Of a DNA stretch of 60,000 nt, positions 24,145-35,915 are shown in pieces. Source of the stretch: Lineus longissimus (lineage: Eukaryota > Nemertea > Pilidiophora > Heteronemertea > Lineidae). The notes beneath the pieces are model-generated. The model saw only the letters and a program-made list of their open reading frames with translations. It did not search any database and was not told the origin of the DNA. The number at the start of each line of letters is the position of its first letter. Positions within the stretch are counted from its first letter, which is position 1. The stretch lies in NCBI RefSeq assembly GCF_910592395.1, contig NC_088308.1, positions 6,961,001 through 7,021,000 of the forward strand, in the 5' to 3' direction. The translations under genes were made by a program, and so were the position numbers.

Positions 24145-24345
24145 CCCACTGTGGTCTAGTGGCTCAGACTCATGACTAGCAGTCAGAGGTCCCTAGTTCA
24201 AACCCCACAATCGAGTGAGATGCTCGGCAGGTCTCTTTGTGCAACTTGCCTTACTCCACCCAGGTGTCAATGGGTAGCGGTCAGAAATGTTCAGGCTGTA
24301 ACGCTGTGAGTAACTCATCTGTAGTCTCTTGAAAGGTTTCAAGAC
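24145..24345 (+). mobile_element. tRNA-derived SINE
   Basis: Box A-like TGGTCTAGTGGCTCAGA (about 24163) and box B-like AGTTCAAACCCC (about 24196-24207) are at tRNA spacing. A roughly 130-base non-tRNA body follows (GGTGTCAATGGGTAGC, GTAACGCTGTGAGTAA). The head differs from that of the SINEs at 12592 and 46232, so it is probably a second SINE family. Confidence 0.6.
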
Positions 24346-24769
24346 TACGGCTAAAGTGTGAAGCTGGACGATATCATGGACTATAAATCCAAAACTTTCA
24401 GTCTTTTTGAAAATTGCTGGTGTGGGAATAGGAGAAGTGTTTTGTTGCTGTTTATGCCAAATAAATCATTTGGGTGAGAAATGGGACGAAAACACTCAGC
24501 AACTCCTATGATTGTGTTTGCCAGCGAGGACAACGTCGCTGTTGATAGTTGATCAAGCGAGCACTAATTTTCAAGGAGTGATCGTGAGTGGGCGGTTATG
24601 ACTTGATGTGATGATCATGATTTACTATGACCATCATCAGGTATTGGTTTTACTCATGACTATTTGTTCAGTGTGATCAATCTTTTAGGTAATAGAAAAT
24701 AACGATGTGAAATGCACCAGAATATTGAACAACATGTTGTCATGATCGGATGCTTTAACCCTCAACCTT

Positions 24770-24942
24770 TTGCGATTATTAACTTTTTTGTTGCAAGTAA
24801 TGTTATAACTACTATAGACACCAAGTTTTAGCAAATTCGTATGCATAATAACTGCACTACAGAGTGTAAAACTGCATTTCAATTTTCCTGGACCACCTGT
24901 AATTACGAACGACATACTTTATACTCCTTTAAAGTTCATAAT
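24770..24942 (+). mobile_element. Dispersed repeat family A, 5'-truncated copy
   Basis: Matches the right two-thirds of the copy at 19118 (CACCAAGTTTTAGCAAATTC, ATGCATAATAACTGCACTA, AACTGCATTTCAATTTTCCT, ending CTCCTTTAAAG). The left part is missing or diverged. Confidence 0.7.
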
Positions 24943-26110
24943 TGAAAAACGTGTCGCCAAAAAGATAAACATTTTTTTTGCAAGTTACGTGACGTGAAAA
25001 ATGTATATTTCATTTGGACTCAATAATCTTTTTGTGAGTTGTGAATGTCCTTTAATGTCTAGTCAACTTGGACGTTATCTCGGCTAGTTGCGAGTCGAGC
25101 CGGAGTGACGCGATCGATAATTTGTTCTCGGCTCATCTCCTGTGATTGGGAATCACTGCGACACAAAATCGATGGTTGTAAAACCTAGTTCACGCGATCG
25201 TGAAAGGTTATTGGTTGATGTGTTTAACCACCGAAAACATTTTGCCGTGAAGAAGTATTTCTGCAGTCTATGGCCTCAGCTTATGCTGTTCTATTCATCT
25301 TATCAATTGCATTGATAGGAAGAGAGAACGTTGTTGTTTTGTGCATACTAACAGTCTGTGGACGAACCTAGTTCAGGACTCTCCTCACAGGTGCCTCTCT
25401 ATGCCTCAATGATACTTACTTACTTCATGATGATAAGGCATCAAGCAGACATAACACGAAGGCACTTCTACTGCCCTTCTTCCCTTTGATAAGTCTGATG
25501 AGCACGGTTTGAACCAGGGAAAGTCAATACACATGACGTTGCTTGCAAGGACGAAAGCTGTGCCAACAAGGTTTATGCCATAAAAACACAATTTCAACCA
25601 CAAAATTATGCATTGAATAAAGTTCATCGTCAGCTATCTGGACTGTATCCTGATTGATCTCCAATAAGCATCATTAGGATTTTGTCTCCGATCAAATTCT
25701 CATTTATTTTATGACCTGGTGAGGTAACCTAGTCCAGGTATTCATGGGGTATTAAAAGTGGAAATGATGGGCCGTGGTTTGAGCCCTGGTGATCTCTTGA
25801 AAAGTACATCTTCACGACTTTGTGAGGTTGTTTTAACCTTACATGCCTGGGACAGGTATGTATCACTGGTGCCACCTATGCTGTTGCTTGTAAACTATCT
25901 CTATGCAAAACAGTTACCAATGGACATGGCCTTTAAGACCAGAATAGTTTAAAACTTATCATTGTCTCACGAAGACACATTTCTATCAAGTGTTTGTAAT
26001 GAAGTTGCCTATACTATTCAGCAATTATAAAAAGCATATAGTGCAAAGAAGTTTCTTTGAATTATGTGTTATACCATAATGTTTTCATTTCTTGGTTGAT
26101 ACACAGAACT
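24943..26110. other. Intronic spacer
   Basis: No exon or repeat recognised. Confidence 0.45.
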
Positions 26111-26341
26111 TTATCTCCTTGTTTTTGACCGTTTATTGACTGCAAATATGAATTGTCGGTCAGGGTGTTTATTGCGAATCTCGACAAAAAACTCTTCAGA
26201 TACTCCATCATGTATGGTGTCTGCTATGACAAGTACTTCCAAGAAATCATGTTTTGGTATTTTCTCTTGCAGCATTCTTGCATCTCTGCCAGTTATCATA
26301 TGGATGATGAGGCACTGGGTGTAAAAATAAACATCATACAC
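26111..26341 (-). CDS. Unidentified minus-strand open frame, possible exon or gene fragment
   Basis: A 76-codon frame from ATG at 26341 to TAA at 26111, with unusually protein-like content: MITGRDARMLQEKIPKHDFL, then EVLVIADTIHDGVSEEFF and a basic end. On the minus strand a good acceptor (TATTTTTACACCCAG, then TGCCTCATC) falls inside the frame, so the true coding part may be a last exon of about 205 bases (26111 to about 26315). I do not recognise the family. It lies inside intron B-C on the opposite strand, so it could be part of a nested gene, a retrocopy or a mobile-element remnant. No partner exon was found. Confidence 0.25.
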   Translation of the reverse strand: MYDVYFYTQCLIIHMITGRDARMLQEKIPKHDFLEVLVIADTIHDGVSEEFFVEIRNKHPDRQFIFAVNKRSKTRR

Positions 26342-26924
26342 TTTTGAAATTGAATAGCATCAACACTTTCATTCAAAGCCCCGCCTTGTACTTGATGTAT
26401 ACTGCTGAGACAAGTCCATTTCTGATATTGTTCTGATCCCAAAGTTCTTTAAATGGATTGAGAATTCGGCTTGAAAAACCTTTTATGTGTCATTCATTGT
26501 ATGGTGTTGCTAGGCTGGCTGCGAAACCTGAGGGTACAAATTTGACAAGGTAATTTGGTAGTCCACGGCCTCGGCAGTCATTCTTGATCCAGAGAGTATA
26601 GCAACTGATGTTTCATGATAGAGTTTTGAAAATATTCTCAAAATTGTTCTGAGTACACTAAAAATAGTCTTGTAATTAACTGAAAAAGGTGAAAGAAAAG
26701 TTGAGACTAATGAGAGTTACACCAATTAACAAATGGTTTAAAAACATATCGGCTTAAGTTTGAAAAGAGGAAGGGGATTTCCCAGTAACCAATTAGTCTC
26801 AACTTTGGCAGGCTTAAAAGGACATGCAGTGACATCATTTGAGGATCTGTTTTAGGCATCAGTTCATGACATTGACCCAGCTGATATCACCAACAAATTG
26901 TGCCTTGTGTTGATAACGTTCCCC

Positions 26925-27060
26925 GTCACTTAAACACATTTAACTGCTGCCAGTCATACCCTTTGCTTTAACACATTTTGACTGCAGCCAGTCTTACCCA
27001 TCACTTAAACAAATTTTGACTGCTGTCATTCTCACCAATCACTTCAACACATTTCTCATC
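26925..27060. repeat. Degenerate 40-bp tandem repeat, about 4 copies
   Basis: Variants of CACTTAAACACATTTTGACT, GCTGCCAGTC and TTACCCAT repeat with a period of about 40 bases and heavy divergence. Confidence 0.7.
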
Positions 27061-27520
27061 AGTCTCCATTTTATTTTCTATTTGAGGTAAGTGGCAAAAA
27101 ACAATAACAAATCTTCGCATCAAGTATCCAGGTTCAAGTTAAGGTAATCAAATCATCTATAACTCCAATAGACAGAGCGGCAGAGGTACAACCCTGTACC
27201 AAGTCTGCCAATCATAGTTCGTCAATCAGTTTGCTTGGATTCCTCAACTGTTCTGCTGATCCTGCTATTTAGCTCTCAGCTGTCTGTGGTAGGTACTTTT
27301 AACACTTGAGACATCGGAGCGATTCTGACTTCTATTTTTTGTACAGAGACGTATAGATCCCTGCACATCCAGCAGTCACATTTAAATTTAAATCTTAGTT
27401 CAAGTTTGAGCTGTCAATCACTCAAAAGACAGGTTTTTTGAGATCGCAGAAACAAACCGACAGTGAGATATTTCTGCCATCGCAAAAATCCTGCTCAAGT
27501 GTTTTCGTGGGGGTAGGTTG
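27061..27520. other. Intronic spacer
   Basis: No exon or repeat recognised. Confidence 0.45.
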
Positions 27521-27529
27521 TTCGTATTT

Positions 27530-27627
27530 ACTTGTGGGTGAGAAAAATAAAAATGCATTTTTACACAATGCCGTATCTTGCATGCAAATTTGCTGAAACT
27601 TGGTATTTGTAGTATTTGTACATCTGT
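27530..27627 (-). mobile_element. Dispersed repeat family A, minus-strand fragment
   Basis: The reverse complement carries ACCAAGTTTCAGCAAATTTG, GCATTGTGTAAAAATGCATT and ATACAAATACTACAAAT, matching the central block of the copy at 19118. Confidence 0.65.
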
Positions 27628-30600
27628 CAAAACTTGCTCGTTTGCAGGCGTTAGATGGGTAAGCCTTTCGTAAATGGAAAGGGAACTGCTGACCGCTTGA
27701 GCGATCGCTCAACCAGCTTAACAATAATGCTTGAACAACTGTAAATATGTTCAGTTCATCAAGACAGCATTAAGACTAATTATCATGAAGGAAATGGAAT
27801 ATGATTCAGGTATCTTAACACTTTGTAAACACAAGAATATCCCAGCCAAGCTTCTGGTGAGAACTTCCATCACTCCGGGCGAGAAGGTTTTTCGCGAATG
27901 TTTTTCCTCAGACGTCTGGCAACCTGTTGTACAACTCAGAAGAGGAACAACTTCTTGCTCTACCTGCCAACTGTAGTATTACACAGCTAGTCGATCAGGG
28001 GCGGATCCTGCGAGAAGCCAGAAAAAAAGCATGCAATGCATTTCTCATTAAAATTTCTGATGTGTTCCAAAGTTTCCTGGGCAAATTGAGAGATTTTCAT
28101 GAAGAAGGATCCACGCCTACACAGTAATGGGGACCTCACGCCTCGCCCTAAACCACTGCAGCAAGTCGTTAGTTTTCCCGGGGTTTGTACTTTTCTGAAG
28201 CCTGACAACCACAATGAAATTCAGCAGGAAGCCAACTAATCAGAGCTCCTCTTACATACAACAGTGTGTCATATGCGCAAAAAAACTTTGAAATTGAAAA
28301 GGGATGTTGAATGTGAAGCGACACAACACCCTATCTTTCTCTGAATCCGTGCCTGGGAACTTCAAGGGGTTTGTATTGGGTGGAATGCTCAGGCCTTGAA
28401 GGACTACACTCTGAACGCAGATGACTGGCCTCAGTCCTTCACCCTAACCACTGCCACTCAGACGGTGACAGAAAATACCCTTACAGTTTCGTTACAGCTG
28501 ACTTCCATTGGTTTATTATCCAGCCATTTCAGTTACCACCATCTGTTGCAGACTGTGAAACAGTATGAATAGGATGACGAAATGGACTGCCACAGTAGTC
28601 TATGGAGGATGAGCTGGTGGTCTTAGTTTCACTAGACTTTCTCATGTTGAGATATTAGGTAACCTGAAACCTCGTTATCATATTTTTTTGTTCTGAAATG
28701 TTTTCGGCATGTTGTTTACAACTAAATTATGATCTCAGTAATCTTTATGGAATCGGTCCAAACTCTGACAGAACATGCTGAGCTCAGCTTTTTAGAGTCA
28801 GGATTCCAAACTACCAGGTATTTTCGTGTTTTCCCAAAAGTCTTTGCTGTAAAGTGGGTAATATTTGGCGTGTTGGGGGCGGTGGGAGGATGTACTAAGT
28901 AATCGATCACCCCCTCCGGATTTGCATGGGGTGTTGAAATTGATGGAATCTTGGCCTGCAAAGCTGTGATTTCTATCCATAACAACAACAAACTTGGACG
29001 ACCCCTTGGAAAATTTTTATTACCTCATGAATGATGAAATTATGCAGATGTGTAGATGTCCTCGACCAACCACATGGGACACCTGGCCTTGCTTGGCCTT
29101 GCCTGGTCAAGGATGGAAGTTCAAGGAGACGTCCTTGGCATTCACTGTGAACGAGGACTGATGCATGTGTTAAGAGTTGGCCAGCTGTAAACAGGAAATG
29201 TTCACAGCTGGAACTATTAGAAAATATTGATATGTACGATGTCCTAGTATCTCAAGTGTGTCGATGCCATTGCCACAACTTTGGACGCGAAGCAGGATGG
29301 ATGTCAGTTGTGATTTGGACTGCACTTCTCATGATATTACAGGTGGAAAGGGGGTACCTGGTCCATTAGAAAAAGGCTCCTTTGAAAGTCCCAACAGGCG
29401 TATATTTGCGGCAATCCCGATCCCCATTTTTTTGCCCCTCCAACTTTTCCCAAATCTTACTAAAATATGGGTTCTTTCCCAAAAATCCCGGCCAACTCCC
29501 CCTCGTATTCTGTATTACTGCAAGCCTGGCAGCCAGGACTATGTGAAATGAATTAATTTTATTATCAGAGCTGGGCAAAATAATGATACCAAATGTCATA
29601 ACCCCCAATTACTTTTCCTTTCAGTGGGAAAAATCGCACCCTGGCAGCGATTATGCTAATGCTGGAAACAGCGATTAAGTGTCCTTATGTCCCAAGAGGT
29701 CGATTAGACATGCTAATTGCACTGAGAATTAATGAGATAATGTCCAGTAGCCATGATTAATGATCAAATACTTGACCTCCATGTTCACCAGTCGTATATT
29801 GTTTATTACATAGGGTTGTTGCTGATGCAAACTTTTAGTTTCGAGCATCCTGCTGACATCATATATCGACATAACGGGTCTGGTGAGTAGTGGTGCTGAA
29901 AGAGTAAATGCAGGCACAGATCCTAATTCATGGCTCAGTGTTACCAAACTACCAAACTTACCCCTTCTGTCCAGAACCAAAAAGTGAAATACAGTGTCAC
30001 AGCCATAGTCATTCAATTAGGTGGCTGCTTGTGTTTGTGGAGTATCTCCTGACTCGTATCAGATACAGATGCCATCAACTATTTTGTCAACCAAAACTGC
30101 CGGCCACTGTCCTCAAGCCTTCGGCCATTGTCCTCAAGCCTTCGTTATGGATTCCCATCGTATAATCTGACCCCACCAACCCCACCGACGCCGGGTCTCT
30201 ATGACCTTCGGACGTGTCCCTTGGCTATTGATTCACGCCAGACAGTCTCCGGGAGCTTTGCAGTCTGGGAAAATATGCCAATCAAAAACATGTACATGTC
30301 AACCATCTGTAATTGACATTGGTTTCTTTTGTTGACAAATGTTGCGAAGAAAATTGCCTGTTGGGAAGTGGGATGCCCCTTTCTCCAACAGAAAGTCGGG
30401 ATCCCCTTTCCATCTCAATAAAATACTTGCATTTGCAATGTGAGAATAATTCCTACCCCTGTATAAAACGAACCTGATAAAAAGATGGAATAGCTGGAGT
30501 TTTTTTTGGAGCAGCACTTACAGTGACAGAATTTCTGTAAAAAGGACCATTGTGGGATGAATCAGAAAATGTACACATTTTAGATGCAAAAGCAGCTAAA

Positions 30601-31120
30601 AGCTATTTCTAAAACAAATTGATTATTATGGTAGAATAGAGCAGACAGTACCCCAAATCTGAATATCAAACCTTGTTGGAAAACTTGCAAGATCCTAGAG
30701 AAAATCGTTCAAAAAGATATTAGCTTTTAGTAACATAATGGAGCCACAGCAGAAAAGTAGCCTTTACTCTAAAAGTCCTGAAGTGGATTTTGGTGGCTAA
30801 TTTGCATCCGAACTCCTCATACCCTGGCTAAAACTTAATGTAACTACCGATCAAGTGCTCTGTAGAAAGAACTCTCCCTGCTGCTGTTTTAAACAAGGAT
30901 TGATTTCCAAAATAAGTATGTCAATGAGCTTGCATACATTCATGTACAAATTTATATCATAAACCCGGCCAATTTCAAATGGGTTCTTGAAGTGAACTTG
31001 AACTGAATGAATGTGAGCAAAGAGCAGACGTTCCAATAGAGCAGACGGCAACCGGGTTAGAGGTATCCAAGGGGTCAGAGGTCATCTCAGGTAGACTGTG
31101 CTGTGCTTACTACATTCATC
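27628..31120. other. Intronic spacer, no exon recognised
   Basis: Open frames of 60-97 codons occur on both strands (for example 27731-27976 and 29258-29551) but have no splice context or known motifs. A GTGATTTGGACTG family motif lies at 29299-29325 and a short direct duplication (CTGTCCTCAAGCCTTCGG-like) at about 30107-30145. Confidence 0.45.
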
Positions 31121-31207
31121 ATGTTCGACACCAGTGTGTTCAGACCGGGATTTTATTTGCGGAAGAAGTCGTATCAAACGGAGCGTTCCTCCGCGGCATT
31201 ACAATGA
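31121..31207 (+). promoter_or_regulatory. Upstream open frame overlapping the start of alternative exon A2
   Basis: ATG at 31121 opens a 28-codon frame that ends at TGA 31205-31207. That stop overlaps the ATG of the main frame (31204) in the sequence ATGA. Coupled termination and re-initiation is known for such overlaps. The peptide, MFDTSVFRPGFYLRKKSYQT and onward, is basic and not recognised. Confidence 0.4.
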
Positions 31208-31241
31208 CTTCCTCTCCCTCCGTCTGCGATGACAACGATTT
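31204..31241 (+). CDS. Alternative first coding exon A2
   Basis: ATG at 31204 gives 12 codons (MTSSPSVCDDND) and two bases before a strong donor, TT|GTAAGT. The phase (2) equals that of exon B's donor, so it can splice to exon C at 43051 with no frame change, giving Leu at the junction. It would replace the acidic A+B N-terminus with 13 residues. The leader contains the overlapping upstream frame described separately. No TATA box was recognised. Main doubts are its short length and absence of transcript support; the phase match and donor quality are the evidence. Confidence 0.42.
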
Positions 31242-31930
31242 GTAAGTGTTCCGCTGGTATGCAAGGATGAGTAACTATGCAACGGGAAGACGGCGATCTT
31301 CGGGAATAATTACATCGATTGGAGCTATCAGTGATCACGTTTTATTACGCTAGTGATGCAGGGATTTAATTAACAGTATTTGGCAGACGAGTTACAGTAT
31401 TAGGATGCTGGTTGGGCCATCAGTTATGCCCATCTGTGTACTCTTACTCTTTAGGACTTACATGTGATTTAATTGGGAAAATAGCGATATTTTAGGATGT
31501 TTGATATAGCTACCGTACAGAGCAAAGCATTGAATCATCGATAATAGTGGTTCACGGATCATTGTTTACCTTATCCGTGTAACAATGCACAGCTGCACGA
31601 GTTTCACAAGGACCACTTGAACGGTGTAGCTTTCAAGTGTTGGGTCGTCAGCCCCCCTCCCATTTTCAACCATACATCGCAGCTGCAACAGTGTAGACAA
31701 TGAATAACGTAGTTTTGGCTGCGTGTAAAACTCTTGGTGCTTTCGATTCGCAATTCAGGAAGTTTTGGTGAAGTGATATTGTGTTTCGATTCATGACGTG
31801 GAAAGGCATGATATTATACCTAATCAGACAATTTGAAATTTCTGAGAACACCTCTTTACTTTAAAGATTCCGAATGAGATAAGTACTCACATAGTTGTAA
31901 ACTTTCTGCTGATTGCAACATTCTTGCACT
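31242..31930. other. Spacer between alternative first exons
   Basis: No exon or repeat recognised. It probably carries the promoter and leader of exon A3 near its right end. Confidence 0.4.
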
Positions 31931-32010
31931 ATGTCGATTGAAACACCTTGTCAGCTGGAGGACGGCTCGGTCTTCACTCGATTGAGAAATTCATTCAAAC
32001 GTAAAAAACG
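31931..32010 (+). CDS. Alternative first coding exon A3 (basic N-terminus)
   Basis: ATG at 31931 gives 26 codons and two bases before the donor CG|GTAAGC. An in-frame TGA at 31910-31912 supports this start. The peptide begins MSIETPCQLEDGSVFTRLRN and ends in a basic cluster, SFKRKKR, with the last Arg completed by exon C. Phase 2 matches exons B and A2, so it can splice directly to 43051. The basic, membrane- or nucleus-directing look of this end contrasts with the acidic A+B end, which suggests isoforms with different location or partners. That is inference only. The protein family is not recognised. Confidence 0.5.
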
Positions 32011-32061
32011 GTAAGCATCAGTTTTGTATGTCTGAGCAATTTTTTGGATTTGCTCATTTTT

Positions 32062-32168
32062 AAAGGCCTGTCCTGTTCCTTAATTTTCAACATTGCCCTT
32101 TCGTAGGCAGATATACAAATACTATATCTGATATTAAAACTGCACCTCATTGTGCCTTACTGTGAGGG
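32062..32168 (+). mobile_element. Dispersed repeat family A, truncated copy
   Basis: Starts AAAGGCCTGTCCTGTTCCTT and includes CAACATTGCCCTTTCGTAGG, then CAGATATACAAATACTATA, matching the left half of the copies at 41658 and 59598. The right half is lost. Confidence 0.55.
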
Positions 32169-33540
32169 CATTGAAAAATATCAAAAACTCTCCGTGCAGA
32201 GATGGTGGAGATTTATCCAGATTATGTCATGAAATCGATTGGATGAGACACATTGATGGTAAAAGTTATTGTAGTGTCAGTGAGGAGGGATTAAAATAGT
32301 AAATTATCCGCTGAGGTTTATCTTGACACTGCAGCCCAGCGATGCGCATTTTACAATAGATTAACCTTGTCCGATTAGACCAAGCCTTGGCCGAGAGTGA
32401 TTTCAGCCAAGGATTTCAGCATAGCTGGGCAACATTACAATTAGCAAAGAAGGCCAGACATTCTACTTGTTGCAAAGGACAAGCATAGTCAGGAAGGATT
32501 AAGTGTGTTAGGAAAATGCCGCAAAAAGCTTTTGGGACCCCAGGCTTGGCTGAAAATTCATGTCATGATACGAAAGAGACTCTTATTTTCGCAGAATTTG
32601 ACATGAGCAGCAGATTTGGGATTCAGCCTTAGTGGTGAAGAACCTAACTTACTTTTTCACAGTTTTTGTGTCCGGCAGTCTTCACCCACACTAACTTCAG
32701 CAGCAGAGAACTGAATAAAACTGAGCTGTTTTCTTGAGTTCCCAGCAACCACCCCTGATGGTTCATCTTCCTCTATAGACTTAGTTGTTCAGATATCATA
32801 ACAAAAAACTTTGCACATTTTTGCCACGTAGTTTATCAGTTTTTGACGTAAATGTTTGGATGGACGTGAAGGTTAAGAAAGGTGTTCATTGATAATGGCT
32901 TGGATAACACCAACTGCTACACTGAAGCAAGGCTAACAACTGCTGACAAGAAAAGTTAGATTCTGTGGAATGGAAATCGGTGTGTAATGATGATAAAGGG
33001 ATCATCTGTATTACTGTATTATTGCACATCGTCAAATTTTGGGGAATTTGCTTTAAAAATATTCACAAAAACATAAGACGCAAAATTATAGGTTGGAAAA
33101 ACCGTTTCGTAATCCAAAGAATTAAACATCATGAAAATTTGATATTTTTCCTCATTTTCATAAATCACAAAAATAAAAGCGGCATGAATATTTTGCCAGT
33201 TGCCTACGGAGGTTGGTAGATTCTGCTAATCGAAGTTCTCACTGGGACATGCATGAGAAAATAGGAGTGTCCCAGAACAGCGACTCTTGATAGTTTTCTG
33301 CAGACCTATCAGTTACATTGACTAATCTTTTTCTACGGTTTCATTTGATTGTGGTTGTTGGATCTGGTGTTGTTTCTGATCACTTTTTCCCTGAGAATCA
33401 ATTCGGTAATACCACAATTATAAAACAATATTTTTAAGCTTTGAAAAAGCTTTACAAGTTTTTCAGCCAACACAAATGTTTAGCCTTATGCGGTTTTTCC
33501 AGGAAATGAAAAACGCCGAGCGCTTTGGAGATTCTGCAAA
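32169..33540. other. Intronic spacer
   Basis: No exon or structured repeat recognised. Confidence 0.45.
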
Positions 33541-33544
33541 TAAG

Positions 33545-33735
33545 ATTAGGAGAACACTGCAATAAACACCCCTCTCCGAGGGTTTATGGGAATATACTGC
33601 AATTAACACCCCTCTCTGAGTGTTAGGAGAACACTGCGATAAACACCCGTCTTCAAGGGTTGGGAGAAAACTGCAATGCACCCCACTCTTCCAGGAACAC
33701 TGCAATGAACACTTCTCTTTGAGGGTTAGGAGATA
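33545..33735. repeat. Degenerate tandem repeat, 4-5 copies
   Basis: The motif GAGAACACTGCAATAAACAC, then CCCTCTC and GAGGGTTAGGA, recurs with variations at a period of about 40-47 bases. Confidence 0.8.
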
Positions 33736-34149
33736 ATTGCATTATATGTTATGAGAATATCCAACTGGATAACAAAAATCGATATAAAATTATTTGTTTT
33801 GGATAACGAAGACAGACCTTGAGCATTCCCAACATTGTTACATGAATACCTCGTGGTCTGATAATCAGCATGTACGTCATGCTAAGGTCAGGCAGCTGAT
33901 AATTATTCGACTTCCTAGCTCATCAGTTGATTTATTATGGTCTGTTCATGTCTGTTAATGCTTGTCGATTCATGTTTCTTGTTCCCTGCGTCCCTCAGCT
34001 AAACCTTGTCTGCACAGGTTTGTGGTTGGTGAATCCGTTCCCCAACTTGCTGAGAACTCGTGTCTTCAAGTCTGGCCTTCCAACTTACCGAGCATCCATC
34101 CCTATTAGCCATTTGGTGCCTGGGAACATGCGTGCATTACAAGAAAAAC

Positions 34150-34340
34150 ATCCAGTCGTTGCTCACTTTGCATCAATATCCCAGACTGCCTGATACCCTA
34201 GACTGCATGTGTGGATACAAGGAAGTGATTCCTATTCATGTTCTTCAAGACTGCCGACTCTATGCTGCCCAGAGGAACTAGGTTTGGCCAGACGAGGTGG
34301 ACCCAATTGCTAAAACCTTGGGGAGGAAACATGAGTCAAT
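34150..34340 (+). pseudogene. 3' end remnant of a non-LTR retrotransposon ORF
   Basis: The frame through 34165-34278 reads PDTLDCMCGYKEVIPIHVLQ then DCRLYAAQRN. This is the C-x-C-x8-H-x4-C pattern with a following Leu-Tyr and Arg that typically closes the reverse-transcriptase ORF of non-LTR elements. An in-frame TAG (34279-34281) follows, after which the same frame continues VWPDEVDPIAKTLGRK, like the usual xWPxxxxLxTKLWG tail. The frame upstream is short and no polymerase motif was seen, so only a decayed 3' fragment survives. It sits inside intron B-C. Confidence 0.55.
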
Positions 34341-34343
34341 GTA

Positions 34344-34494
34344 GGGTAGAATGGGGTAAATGTAGCCCCGGTTTATTTGTAGCCCCTGCATTGTTTGATG
34401 CATGGGGATATCAATCAATATCATAGGCAGGGGCTACAATTAAACCGGGGCTACAATTACACCAGGGCTACAATTACCCCATTCTATCTTACTG
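34344..34494. mobile_element. 150-bp inverted-repeat element rich in GTAGCCCC motifs
   Basis: The left end GGGTAGAATGGGGTAAATGT is the near-exact complement of the right end (ACAATTACCCCATTCTATCTT). Inside, TGTAGCCCCGGTTTA and TTGTAGCCCCTGC face three GGGCTACAATTA units. The whole element can fold into one long imperfect hairpin. It directly abuts the retrotransposon remnant. Confidence 0.7.
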
Positions 34495-34905
34495 TATAAA
34501 CATACTGGACCATGAATTTCATTGAACTACTGTCAAATGAAAAGAAGAAGCACCAAGTACCCCAGGATCGAGAGCCTGAGAACACCACTGCGCTCCAGTT
34601 ATGAATGGAATGATGCACACAACAGAGATCGACCAATCACAAGTAATAATTAAGTTCTCTGCAAAATTTAAAGTACATTAGAACAAATCATCTCAATGTC
34701 GTCATTCATAACTTATGCACTAGACATCTCAATAACAGTATATTAGGTATTGGTTAAGTCACTTGGTACGCTAGGTTGAGTGTGTCGAGAGAAACGAACT
34801 TGCCAATAAATTGTCAAGTCGGTCTATTGAAGTTCTTTATCATAAGTAACGCAGGAGCCGTGCTGTCTTATATGACATTCTTCTTGTAATGAGCAGAAAC
34901 AAATT

Positions 34906-35076
34906 ACAGTAGAACTCCTCTATTAAGGACACTCTTTTGACTGACAAGTCCTTAATAGAGGTTGCCTGATTAGGGAGGTCAGATTGAAGAGAAGCAACCA
35001 ATTCAGGACCCAAACTGGGGTCCTTATTAGAGAGGTTGTCCTTAATAGTGAGGTGTCCGTTAAGGGAGGTTCCATG
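34906..35076. mobile_element. 170-bp MITE with CTATTAAGGAC-type inverted ends
   Basis: The left end CAGTAGAACTCCTCTATTAA (continuing GGACAC) faces the right end GTGTCCGTTAAGGGAGGTTC. Inner TCCTTAATAGAGGTTG and GTCCTTATTAGAGAGGTTG blocks repeat the motif. I recall such ends from Tc1/mariner-pogo-related MITEs in many animals. A related fragment lies near 11370. Confidence 0.65.
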
Positions 35077-35130
35077 GTCTAACTGCATATTAATTGTTGG
35101 AAAATTGAGTGGGAATTTGAAGAATGTGCA

Positions 35131-35200
35131 TGGTGGTGACATAGTGGTAAGTTCTCCAAGACTCCTTATTGGGAGGTTGTGAGTTCAGCTCCCCCTTGCA
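35131..35200 (+). mobile_element. tRNA-like SINE head, weak
   Basis: GGTGACATAGTGGTAAGTTC resembles a box A, and TTGTGAGTTCAGCTCCCC resembles a box B, at tRNA-like spacing. The body could not be matched to the other SINEs here. Confidence 0.35.
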
Positions 35201-35915
35201 AATTTTGCGCTTTTCAGTACTCCCTCAGTCTTTCACTCCTGCAATTTGACGTTTTGACATGTCTACGTCAGCTGTGACACACCATGCATATAAGCTTACT
35301 CTAGTTTCACTGGTCTAAGATCCTTACTGGATATTCAAGTAAGAGGCCCCAAATATGGCCGTCCAGACCTAGTTGCCAAACTGTGCACGTTATAGATAGT
35401 CATCTGGAGACCATCAATTCATAGACCGGCCCAAGCTCCTGCCTATAATCCCCTTTAAGAAAACAAGTTCTTCTAAAACAGCTATCTAATGCTGGGGCAC
35501 ATTTAAGGAAACATATCCCTTTAATTGACTGGGTGTTCAACCCCGACCATATAACAGAATTTCCCCAGCCGGCCAGCCTGTCAGAACCAACCGAGCATGA
35601 TCAGCGCTATCACAGACTTATCACTGTTGAACCATGTTGTACTGGGAGTTACCTTCTTACACGAGTATTCGATTTCTCGCCCCTCGATACTCTAGCTCTC
35701 TGACAGGTTTCCCGACAAATTGAATAGAATTTTATCAATAGCGTGATCGGGCTGACAATGTGATTTGCGTTGTGCATAAGGCGGCCGTAAATTACTTTCT
35801 GTTGGTCCAGTCCTGGCGGCGAATTAGTTTATGCGAGTTGGAATATATATTTTTGTGTTCATTTGAAGCCTTTTTGCTTGGCTTCCTTGCTGAGCGTTGA
35901 AAGCTGATTGGAACT
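35201..35915. other. Intronic spacer
   Basis: No exon or repeat recognised. Confidence 0.45.

Noticed and set aside
29366-29608. 80-codon minus-strand frame with WPGFLGKNPYFSKIW-like content
   Set aside because: No family recognised, no splice context, and an overlapping plus-strand frame of similar length exists.
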